From assembly GCA_934569215.1 (NCBI GenBank), contig CAKTKF010000063.1, positions 1 to 6,752 on the forward strand: a stretch of 6,752 bases of DNA, given 5' to 3'. The position numbers and the translations under genes are program-made. Below, in pieces: positions 1 through 5,510 of the stretch (position 1 is the first letter of the stretch; every line of letters begins with the position of its first letter). Under the pieces are notes generated by a model that had not been told where the DNA came from, did no database searches, and saw only the letters and a list, made by a program, of their open reading frames with translations. Source of the stretch: an uncultured Oscillospiraceae bacterium. Lineage in GTDB: Bacteria; Bacillota; Clostridia; Oscillospirales; Oscillospiraceae.

Positions 1-9
1 TGATAAAAT
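1..9 (+). promoter_or_regulatory. Possible extended -10 element for the membrane protein gene
   Basis: The first nine bases read TGATAAAAT, which fits an extended -10 (TG, one base, TAAAAT). A start of transcription near base 16 would give a leader of about 24 nt before the ATG at 40. The matching -35 would lie outside the window, so only half of the promoter can be judged. Confidence 0.3.
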
Positions 10-39
10 ATCCCCACCGAAAGAAAGGGAGGGTTTTGT

Positions 40-726
40 ATGTCCTACACATATCCGTATATCAGTGACGCCATGGCGAACGGACTCCTGTCCGGGATTT
101 TCTGCTGCGTTCCCACGACGCTGATCGGCATTGCCACCTATGTTTTAAGCGCCCTGGGGCTTTACACCATCGCCAAGCGTCGGGGGCTGAACCACCCGTG
201 GCTGGCCTGGATTCCCGTGGCCAGCGCGTGGATCGTGGGTTCGCTTTCCGACCAGTACCGCTACGTGGTCAACGGAGAGAACAAGTCCAAGCGGAAGGTT
301 CTGCTGACGCTGAACATCATTACCACAGTGCTGAGCCTGGTGATGTTCGCGTGCGGAATCGGAATGATGGCGCAGGCATTGATCGGCGCTGCGGGAGGCA
401 TCGACGAGGATGCCATGGTGCAGGCCATGATAGGACCGCTGGTGGGCGTGCTGGGGCTGTGTCTGCCCCTGATGGGCGTCGCCATTGCCTACGCGGTGAT
501 CTATTACATGGCGCTGTACGATATCTTCAAGTCCCTTGACCCCAACAACTGCGTGCTGTTCCTGGTGCTGAGCATCGTGTTCAGCGTGACGGAGCCGTTC
601 TTCCTGTTCTTCAACCGGAACAAGGACGGCGGAATGCCCCCCAGACGCCCCGAGCCGGTCTGTATGCCCCCGGAACCGGACTGGTGCGATAACAGCCAGG
701 ACACGGGCAATACGGATTTCCTGTAA
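40..726 (+). CDS. Five-helix integral membrane protein of unknown function with proline-rich tail
   Basis: The 228-residue protein has about five hydrophobic segments, near residues 17-45, 53-68, 86-112, 128-158 and 170-192. There is no clear cleavable signal peptide. Between helices 2 and 3 lies a polar loop (SDQYRYVVNGENKSKRK, about 69-86). After the last helix comes a hydrophilic tail with NRNKDGGMPPRRPEP and further prolines and acidic residues, probably cytoplasmic given the basic residues next to the membrane. The pattern GLYTIAKRRG followed by HPWLAWIPVA resembles uncharacterised membrane proteins that I recall from Clostridia, but I know of no assigned function. The start is supported by GGAGGG at 28-33, six bases before the ATG. 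The gene ends in tandem TAA codons (724-729) and has its own terminator, so it appears monocistronic unless a partner lies upstream of the window. I see no enzyme motif. Confidence 0.85.
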   Translation: MSYTYPYISDAMANGLLSGIFCCVPTTLIGIATYVLSALGLYTIAKRRGLNHPWLAWIPVASAWIVGSLSDQYRYVVNGENKSKRKVLLTLNIITTVLSLVMFACGIGMMAQALIGAAGGIDEDAMVQAMIGPLVGVLGLCLPLMGVAIAYAVIYYMALYDIFKSLDPNNCVLFLVLSIVFSVTEPFFLFFNRNKDGGMPPRRPEPVCMPPEPDWCDNSQDTGNTDFL

Positions 727-732
727 TAAGAC

Positions 733-769
733 AAAAATCCTGCTTTTCTTCGGAAAGGCAGGATTTTTT
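733..769 (+). terminator. Rho-independent terminator with UUCG tetraloop
   Basis: AAAAATCCTGCTTTTC (733-748) pairs with GGAAAGGCAGGATTTTT (from 753), with one G-U pair. The loop TTCG is closed by C748 and G753, the extra-stable cUUCGg tetraloop. A run of six T (764-769) follows. It lies 7 nt after the stop codon of the membrane protein gene. Confidence 0.92.
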
Positions 770-847
770 ATGGTGTCGGTGAGATTTTTGAATGTCCGCT
801 TTGTACGGGCAAATGTTTCTGGTGCGGAACCATCTTTTTCCTGCCAG

Positions 848-862
848 CCGGTTGACAACCGG
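848..862. promoter_or_regulatory. Palindrome overlapping the -35 box, candidate operator
   Basis: CCGGTT-GAC-AACCGG is a perfect 6-bp inverted repeat with a 3-bp centre. It covers the whole TTGACA -35 hexamer. A third CCGG lies at 871-874, directly before the -10. The three CCGG copies start at 848, 859 and 871, about one helical turn apart. A protein bound here would block RNA polymerase, so repression is the natural reading. No regulator gene is in the window, and chance cannot be excluded for so short a repeat. Confidence 0.4.
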
Positions 863-880
863 GAAAATATCCGGTATACT
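852..880 (+). promoter_or_regulatory. Sigma-A/sigma-70 promoter of the esterase/ATP-grasp operon
   Basis: TTGACA (852-857) and TATACT (875-880) are separated by the optimal 17 bp. Transcription would start near 887, giving a leader of about 40 nt with GGAGG at 914-918 before the ATG at 928. It lies downstream of the preceding terminator, so the three-gene operon has its own promoter. Confidence 0.85.
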
Positions 881-927
881 AGGCAATATGCAATAAAAGA
901 CGGCTTCATTATTGGAGGAAATGACAA

Positions 928-1683
928 ATGGTTATCAAATGGGATGTGACCATCCCCAAGCTGTCCGGGGATACTCCCCGCAGAGCGTACATCTATCTTC
1001 CGGAAAGCTACGACGAAGAACCCGACCGGCGGTATCCCGTCATGTACATGTTCGACGGGCATAACGTTTTCTTTGACGAGGACGCGACCTTCGGCAAATC
1101 CTGGGGCATGAACGACTACATGGAGCGCACCGGGAAGCAGCTCATTATCGTGGGTGTGGAGTGCAACCATCAGGGCAACTGCCGGCTGTCGGAGTATTCC
1201 CCCGTGACCTTTGAAAATGCCGAGCTGGGGAAAATCCGGGGCAGGGGCAGCATCACCATGAACTGGATGGTAAATGAACTGAAGCCCTACATCGACGGGC
1301 ATTTCCGCACCTTGCCCGACCGGAGAAACACCATTCTCGCGGGCTCCTCCATGGGCGGCCTGATGGCGCTGTACGGCGCGGCGGCCTACAATTCCGTTTT
1401 CCAGCGGGCGGCCTGCCTGTCCCCCAGCCTTTGGGTCGCGCCGGGAAAGGTGATGGAGCTGATCGCCAAGGCGCGCATCCGTCCGGACACGACCATCTAC
1501 ATGGACTACGGGGAAACCGAAATGGCCAACCACGTGGCAAGCCAGGCGGTCATCCCCTCCGCGGTGTATCTGCTGCTGACCAAGGGGGTCAATCTGGCCT
1601 TCCGTATTGTCCCCGGAGGCAATCATTCGGAGGCCAGCTGGGAAAAGCAGATCCCGATTTTTATGGAGTGTTTGGGGCTTTAA
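928..1683 (+). CDS. Alpha/beta-hydrolase, esterase-D/enterochelin-esterase (Fes) type
   Basis: This 251-residue cytoplasmic protein has the layout of the putative-esterase family (PF00756), which includes enterochelin esterase, S-formylglutathione hydrolase and mycolyltransferases. An N-terminal strand pair (RRAYIYLPESY, 18-28) leads to YPVMYMFDGHNVF (36-48), the usual oxyanion-side segment. The nucleophile elbow is GSSMGG with Ser141. The acid is probably in YMDYGETE (191-198), and His233 in GGNHSEASW completes the triad. All elements are in the family order and the length suits a single catalytic domain. There is no signal peptide or membrane helix. The start is set by GGAGG at 914-918, nine bases upstream. 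An ATG at 921 is in another frame. It is the first gene of a three-gene operon, 24 nt ahead of a second hydrolase. The substrate (ester, thioester or acyl donor) is not readable. The function could be hydrolysis or acyl transfer. Confidence 0.88.
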   Translation: MVIKWDVTIPKLSGDTPRRAYIYLPESYDEEPDRRYPVMYMFDGHNVFFDEDATFGKSWGMNDYMERTGKQLIIVGVECNHQGNCRLSEYSPVTFENAELGKIRGRGSITMNWMVNELKPYIDGHFRTLPDRRNTILAGSSMGGLMALYGAAAYNSVFQRAACLSPSLWVAPGKVMELIAKARIRPDTTIYMDYGETEMANHVASQAVIPSAVYLLLTKGVNLAFRIVPGGNHSEASWEKQIPIFMECLGL

Positions 1684-1707
1684 TAGAGAGAGCGAGAGGG
1701 AAAAGAA

Positions 1708-2460
1708 ATGGAAATTCGCTACGAAAAGCATTGGAGCGGCTGGCTGAACCGGGACATGGAGTTCAAAATTTACGGCAGCTGCGGCAAGCCCGTGATCTTC
1801 ATTCCCTGTCAGGCAGGGCGGTTCTGGGATTTTGAGTCCTTCAAAATGGTGGACTACTGGGCGCCCTGGATCGAGTCCGGCAAGTGCATGGTCTTCTCCA
1901 TCGACACCATCGACAATGAAAGCTGGGCGGCCGTGGGCGCGGACAACCGCTGGCGCATTGAGAATCACGAAAAGTGGTACCACTACGTGGTGGATGAGCT
2001 GGTGCCTTATATTAAGCACATCGCCGGTATGGCCAACGGACACGATCAGGGCATTATGACCTTCGGCGCGTCCATGGGCGCCATGCACGCCGCGAACTTT
2101 TACTACCGCCGTCCCGATCTGTTCGACAGCTGCTTCGCCATCTCCGGTCTGTACGACAACAAGGAGTTCTTTGGCGACTACTGCGACGAGCTGGTGTACG
2201 CCAACTGTCCCTGTCTGTATTTGCAGAACATGCCCGATAACCACTATTACAAGGGCATCTACAACAGCCAGAAGAGCCTGATCGTCTGCGGTCAGGGCGC
2301 GTGGGAGGAGCCGCTGCTGGAATCCACCCGCTGGCTGGACACGGTCTGCTGCCAGAAGGGCATCCACACCCGGTTTGAATACTGGGGCTATGACGTTGAC
2401 CACGACTGGCCGTGGTGGTACAAGATGGTGCAGACATACCTTCCCTGGTTCTTAGGCTAA
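1708..2460 (+). CDS. COG4947-type esterase-superfamily hydrolase
   Basis: This 250-residue protein is a second alpha/beta-hydrolase, from a different subgroup than its upstream neighbour. I place it with the poorly characterised COG4947 esterases from several features: PVIFIPCQAGRFWDFE (28-43), SIDTIDNESW (64-73), HEKWYHYVVDELVPYI (87-102), the nucleophile elbow GASMGAMHAANF (120-131, Ser122) and the C-terminal DHDWPWW (231-237) with probable catalytic His232. The acid is probably Glu200 or Glu201 in GQGAWEE. The elbow ends GA rather than the more usual GG. It has no signal peptide, so it should be cytoplasmic. AGAGGG (1695-1700), seven bases before ATG, sets the start. The gaps are 24 nt to the preceding gene and 20 nt to the ATP-grasp gene, so co-transcription is likely. 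I recall this family near ATP-grasp ligases, which suggests a joint pathway, but its substrate is unknown. Confidence 0.85.
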   Translation: MEIRYEKHWSGWLNRDMEFKIYGSCGKPVIFIPCQAGRFWDFESFKMVDYWAPWIESGKCMVFSIDTIDNESWAAVGADNRWRIENHEKWYHYVVDELVPYIKHIAGMANGHDQGIMTFGASMGAMHAANFYYRRPDLFDSCFAISGLYDNKEFFGDYCDELVYANCPCLYLQNMPDNHYYKGIYNSQKSLIVCGQGAWEEPLLESTRWLDTVCCQKGIHTRFEYWGYDVDHDWPWWYKMVQTYLPWFLG

Positions 2461-2466
2461 AGATAT

Positions 2467-2472
2467 AAGGAG
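2467..2472 (+). promoter_or_regulatory. Ribosome site that fixes the ATP-grasp start
   Basis: AAGGAG lies eight bases before the ATG at 2481. An in-frame GTG at 2472 overlaps this site and so cannot be the start it serves. The protein therefore begins MKNFIFISPN. Confidence 0.85.
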
Positions 2473-2480
2473 TGAGACAC

Positions 2481-3677
2481 ATGAAGAACTTCATATTCAT
2501 CTCCCCGAATTTCCCCATGACCTACTGGAAATTCTGCCGGGAGCTGAAAAATAACGGTATGCGGGTGCTTGGCATCGGCGACAGCCCCTATGATGATCTG
2601 CTTCAGGAGCTGCGTGACAGCTTGGACGAATATTATAAGGTTTCCAGCCTGGAAAATTACGACGAGGTGTTCAGGGCCGTCGCGTTCTTCACCTACAAAT
2701 ACGGCAAGATCGACTGGCTGGAGAGCAACAACGAATACTGGCTGATGCGGGACGCGGCGCTGCGCACCGAATTCAATATCACCACCGGCCCCAAGCTGGA
2801 CGAGATGGATAAGATCAAGTTCAAGTCCTGCATGAAGAAGTATTACGCCAAGGCCGGTATCCCCACCGCCCGGTATCATCTGGTGGAGGGGCTGGAGGAC
2901 GCCCTGGAATTTGCCCACACCGTGGGCTATCCCGTGGTGGTCAAGCCGGACAGCGGCGTGGGCGCCTGCAACACCTACAAGCTGCAATCCGACGAGGATG
3001 TCCGGTGGTTCATCAGCAATAAGGACGACGCCGTGTACATCATGGAGGAGTTCGTCAACGGCTATGTCCAGACCTTCGACGGCATCGTGGATTCCAAGGG
3101 ACAGATGCTGTTCGAGTCCGGCAATATCACGCCCCTGTCCATCATGGACATCGTGAATACCCAAGGGGATTCCGTATACTATCTGGTGAAGGAGCTTCCG
3201 GAGAAGATCCGCAAGGCCGGACTTGCCACCGTGAAAGCCTTCGGCGTGAAAAGCCGCTTTGTCCATCTGGAATTCTTCATCCTGAACGAAGACCAGGCGG
3301 GGCTGGGCAAGAAGGGGGACGTGCTTGGCCTTGAGGTCAACATGCGTCCTGCCGGCGGCTACACCCCCGAGATGTACAACTACTCCCAGGAGACCGACGT
3401 ATACAAGATCTGGGCGGACATGGTGGCCTTTGACTGCAACACCAAGCCCATCGGCGCCCATCATTTCTGCGCCTTCTACGGCCGCCGGGACGGACGGCAC
3501 TACAAGCTGGACGATTACGAGGTCATGATGAAGTACGGCAGCAAAATGGTCATGTGGGGACGCATTCCCGACGCCCTCTCCGGCGCCATGGCGAACCAGA
3601 TGTACGTAGCCAATTTCGACACCGAAGAAGAAATGATGGCCTTCTACAAAGACATGGCCGCCACCTACGAGGGATAA
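2481..3677 (+). CDS. ATP-grasp family ligase (carboxylate-amine/thiol type)
   Basis: The 398-residue protein has an ATP-grasp fold. A pre-ATP-grasp Rossmann-like domain (about 1-110) begins with the beta strand MKNFIFISPN and includes VLGIGDSPYDD. Next is a lysine-rich helix (KIKFKSCMKKYYAKAGIPTAR, 111-131) typical of the family. The nucleotide-binding core has PVVVKPDSGVGA (151-162, Lys155, glycine-rich loop), the hinge YIMEEFVNGYVQTFDGIV (186-203) and Mg-binding acids in HLEFF (Glu264) and LEVNMRPAGG (Glu285, Asn287, Arg289). The C-terminal 80 residues (GAHHFCAFYGRRDGRHYKL and after) are less conserved and may bind the substrate. Such enzymes form an acyl-phosphate from a carboxylate and ATP, then join it to an amine, thiol or other nucleophile. 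It resembles carbamoyl-phosphate-synthase-like and biotin-carboxylase-like ATP-grasp proteins, but lacks the extra domains of those enzymes. It is the last gene of the operon with two esterases. The substrates are unknown. Confidence 0.88.
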   Translation: MKNFIFISPNFPMTYWKFCRELKNNGMRVLGIGDSPYDDLLQELRDSLDEYYKVSSLENYDEVFRAVAFFTYKYGKIDWLESNNEYWLMRDAALRTEFNITTGPKLDEMDKIKFKSCMKKYYAKAGIPTARYHLVEGLEDALEFAHTVGYPVVVKPDSGVGACNTYKLQSDEDVRWFISNKDDAVYIMEEFVNGYVQTFDGIVDSKGQMLFESGNITPLSIMDIVNTQGDSVYYLVKELPEKIRKAGLATVKAFGVKSRFVHLEFFILNEDQAGLGKKGDVLGLEVNMRPAGGYTPEMYNYSQETDVYKIWADMVAFDCNTKPIGAHHFCAFYGRRDGRHYKLDDYEVMMKYGSKMVMWGRIPDALSGAMANQMYVANFDTEEEMMAFYKDMAATYEG

Positions 3678-3694
3678 GAAACGAATAAGATTGA

Positions 3695-3737
3695 CAGCCA
3701 CGGCGGGGCATCCTGCCGGGCTGCTGTTGTGTTTTTT
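3695..3737 (+). terminator. Rho-independent terminator of the esterase/ATP-grasp operon
   Basis: CAGCC (3695-3699) pairs with GGCTG (3719-3723), and CGGCGGG (3701-3707) pairs with CCTGCCG (3712-3718), with one G-T pair and a bulged A3700. The loop is GCAT. A T-rich tail follows, ending in six T (3732-3737). The tail begins a few bases after the stem, so efficiency is uncertain; an alternative outer pairing ACAGC/GCTGT brings it closer. Confidence 0.75.
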
Positions 3738-3740
3738 ATG

Positions 3741-3762
3741 ATTGTGTGCTAATTGTGTGCTA
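3741..3762 (+). repeat. Tandem 11-bp repeat upstream of the CPBP gene
   Basis: ATTGTGTGCTA occurs twice back to back (3741-3751 and 3752-3762) with no mismatch, followed by AT of a third unit. The period is one helical turn. The repeat spans the interval where the promoter of the downstream gene should lie, so it could be a regulator site or a simple slippage duplication. Confidence 0.8.
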
Positions 3763-3769
3763 ATATAAA
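3742..3769 (+). promoter_or_regulatory. Probable promoter of the CPBP protease gene
   Basis: TTGTGT (3742-3747) and TATAAA (3764-3769) are 16 bp apart. The -35 is a weak match and the -10 a fair one; TAATAT at 3761 is an alternative -10. The site falls between the preceding terminator and the gene, and would give a leader of about 45 nt. The -35 sits in the first unit of the tandem repeat, and the spacer holds the second. Confidence 0.4.
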
Positions 3770-3807
3770 ATGGAGCAGAGGACTGTGACTTGCTGACGTT
3801 TCGGAGT

Positions 3808-3814
3808 AAAGGGG
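3808..3814 (+). promoter_or_regulatory. Ribosome site that fixes the CPBP protease start
   Basis: AAAGGGG lies eight bases before the ATG at 3823. An upstream in-frame TTG at 3790 has no comparable site, and an ATG at 3818 is out of frame, so 3823 is chosen. Confidence 0.75.
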
Positions 3815-3822
3815 AATATGAA

Positions 3823-4674
3823 ATGAGCGCAAAGAAAGCAATCGGTGATTCGTTTACCGCAATCTTTATTTTAATTGTTTCGCAGCTTATTGCCCAGGGC
3901 ATCGCAAGCGCGTTTGGCCTGATAAAGGTTCCGTATGGGATTTGCAATATAATTGCAGGGCTTTTATATGTCGGATTGGCGTATGTTTTTCTGAAAGTCT
4001 TTGCCACTAAAATTGTCAAGCTGCCTATGGCGGATTTGGGAATGCCTGAATTTGCCGTTAAAAAGAGATGGATTCTGACGGCTGTATTATTGCCGTCCCT
4101 GGTCAAAGGAAGCTATCTTCTGGCGTTCAACGGTCAGTATGTTTCTTCCAATATGAGCGGAACGCAGATTTTTAATACATTAAGCGCTGGCATTGCGTTT
4201 ACCGGAATTGCGGCTGGATTTGTTGAAGAAATGGTATTCAGAGGGGTTATTCTGAATGTATTAAAGAAAAAGTGGAACATTCAGGCGGCGGTTATTGTCC
4301 CCTCGATATTATTTGGTTTTGTGCATATTCTGGGGATGAATTTTTCGATAGGCAGCTGCTTGCTGGTCATTCTTGCCGGTACGATGGTCGGCGTTATGTT
4401 TTCCCTGATTGCGATCGAAAGCGGCTCTGTCTGGAACAGCGGAGTGGTACATGCCGTCTGGAATATTGTGATGATTGGCGGAGGACTGGCCATCGGGGAA
4501 AAAGCGGATGCATATTCCATAATGACGTACGTTCTTGACTCTAAATTATTTGCAGTTACGGGCGGCGAATTTGGCGTTGAGGCATCCGCCATTTCACTGG
4601 TGGGATACATAATTGTGGCTGGCATGGCGTTTGCTATGATCCGGTCAAAAAAGAAAGCAGATCGGATGCTTTAA
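3823..4674 (+). CDS. CPBP family intramembrane glutamic-type protease (CAAX/Abi type)
   Basis: The 283-residue protein is hydrophobic throughout, with about seven or eight membrane segments. It carries the CPBP (PF02517, Abi/CAAX protease) signature motifs in order: EEMVFR with Glu135, Glu136 and Arg140 (EExxxR); FGFVH with Phe164 and His168 (FxxxH); and HAVWN with His210 and Asn214. All catalytic positions are intact, so an active membrane protease is expected. Bacterial members of this family serve varied roles, including bacteriocin self-immunity, peptide maturation and signal-protein cleavage. No bacteriocin or peptide precursor is visible nearby, so the substrate is open. It has its own likely promoter and terminator and is not part of the preceding operon. 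Base use is more AT-rich than in the genes on either side: sampled 60-base rows have 21 and 24 G+C (3961-4020, 4141-4200), against 32 and 41 in the operon (3001-3060, 1321-1380). This hints at separate acquisition. Confidence 0.9.
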   Translation: MSAKKAIGDSFTAIFILIVSQLIAQGIASAFGLIKVPYGICNIIAGLLYVGLAYVFLKVFATKIVKLPMADLGMPEFAVKKRWILTAVLLPSLVKGSYLLAFNGQYVSSNMSGTQIFNTLSAGIAFTGIAAGFVEEMVFRGVILNVLKKKWNIQAAVIVPSILFGFVHILGMNFSIGSCLLVILAGTMVGVMFSLIAIESGSVWNSGVVHAVWNIVMIGGGLAIGEKADAYSIMTYVLDSKLFAVTGGEFGVEASAISLVGYIIVAGMAFAMIRSKKKADRML

Positions 4675-4684
4675 CGTGAAACCG

Positions 4685-4714
4685 AACGCCCCGGGCAGAA
4701 GCCCGGGGCGTTTT
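4685..4714 (+). terminator. Strong GC-rich terminator between convergent genes
   Basis: AACGCCCCGGGC (4685-4696) pairs perfectly with GCCCGGGGCGTT (4701-4712) around an AGAA loop, followed by two more T. It lies 10 nt after the CPBP stop codon. On the opposite strand the same hairpin follows the phosphatase gene by about 10 nt, but its tail there (TTCGGTTT) is poor, so termination in that direction is less certain. Confidence 0.85.
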
Positions 4715-4724
4715 GCGCTCCCTA

Positions 4725-5510
4725 TTACAGCTTATGAAAAACCGGCTGGCGGTTTTCAAAGGTACAGACGTATCCAAAAATGTCCTTCAGAATGTCACAG
4801 GCGCGGAAGGTGTACTGCCCCACCCGGTTGCAGCGGTGGGCATCGGAGCCGACGGTGACGATCTCGCCGCCCAGCTCCCGGAAACGTCGGAAAATGTCGG
4901 CGGAGGGGAGAAAATCGCCGCAGCGGTCAATGCCGCTGGTATTCATTTCCAGTCCCTTGCCCTTTTCGGCCAGAACCCGGAGAATTTCGTCGATGACCTC
5001 CCGGTGGGCGTCGTAGGACAGGGGCATGTGGGTGGGGTGACAGGGGGGCTTGCTGATGTAGGTCAGGTGCGCCAGAACGTCAAAATCCTCGTGAACCCGG
5101 ACACAGGCCAGGGTTTCCTCCAGATACCGCTGCTCCACCTGATAAACGGTCTTCCCGCGCCAGAACGGCTCAAAATACACGTCCAGCCCGTCCACAAAAT
5201 GGATGGAGCCGAGAACAAAATCAAAGGGACGCCGGGCGAGGTCTTTCTGAAACTGCGCCTGATTGTCCCGGGCAAGGCCGAATTCCACGCCCCGCCGGAT
5301 GGTCAGCCCGGGAAGTGCCAGATGGTCGTACTCCCCGTTGTAGTCCTCCGTGCGGAAGGTCAGATCGCCCATCTGGCCGGTGGGGTCATAGTCCAGATGG
5401 TCGGTGAAGCAGATTTCCTTCAACCCGGCGTCCAGCGCCGCCTGCGCCATGGCGCGGCCGGTGTCGTGGCCGTCAAAGGAAACCCGGGAATGCATATGAA
5501 AATCAAACAT
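4725..5510 (-). CDS. hisK: PHP-family phosphatase, HisJ/HisK-type (probable histidinol-phosphatase)
   Basis: The 261-residue protein is a complete PHP-domain phosphoesterase (PF02811). Metal-site motifs appear in family order: FHMHS with His5 and His7; TDHLD with Asp37 and His38; GVEFG with Glu76; GSIHF with His104; AHLTY with His148; and GSDAH with Asp223 and His225. This set, plus the length near 260, matches the HisJ family of histidinol-phosphate phosphatases, which perform the penultimate step of histidine synthesis in many Firmicutes. No other his gene is in the window, so another phosphoester substrate is possible and the symbol is provisional. The start was moved to the ATG at 5510. 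The longer frame adds about 35 arginine-rich residues that are only the mutY sequence read out of frame, whereas MFDFHMHS begins exactly where the family begins. It overlaps the end of mutY by 8 nt (ATGTTTGA), so it is probably translated from the same message. Confidence 0.85.
   Translation of the reverse strand: MFDFHMHSRVSFDGHDTGRAMAQAALDAGLKEICFTDHLDYDPTGQMGDLTFRTEDYNGEYDHLALPGLTIRRGVEFGLARDNQAQFQKDLARRPFDFVLGSIHFVDGLDVYFEPFWRGKTVYQVEQRYLEETLACVRVHEDFDVLAHLTYISKPPCHPTHMPLSYDAHREVIDEILRVLAEKGKGLEMNTSGIDRCGDFLPSADIFRRFRELGGEIVTVGSDAHRCNRVGQYTFRACDILKDIFGYVCTFENRQPVFHKL

Noticed and set aside
770..850. Possible small gene or riboswitch between the first terminator and the operon promoter
   Set aside because: I found no open frame with a ribosome site and no convincing stem set. 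The stretch lies upstream of the predicted transcription start, so it would not be in the operon leader.
145..2403. A 752-codon open frame on the minus strand across the membrane gene and both esterase genes
   Set aside because: It is rich in valine, histidine, alanine and glycine with no domain, crosses two promoters, a terminator and three well-supported plus-strand genes, and has no family-like motif. It is the antisense reading of GC-rich codons.
852..3677. Reading the two esterases plus ligase as a siderophore (enterobactin-like) locus because one hydrolase is Fes-like
   Set aside because: There is no NRPS, isochorismate pathway, carrier protein or iron transporter here, and PF00756 covers many non-siderophore enzymes.
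3790..3822. TTG start adding 11 residues to the CPBP protease
   Set aside because: It has no ribosome site, whereas the ATG at 3823 has AAAGGGG at good spacing and begins an ordinary MSAKK N-terminus.
2457..4106. A 549-codon open frame on the minus strand across the ATP-grasp gene and part of the CPBP gene
   Set aside because: It has the same antisense character, no recognisable domain, and it runs through a terminator and promoter of the plus strand. The plus-strand proteins carry intact catalytic motifs.
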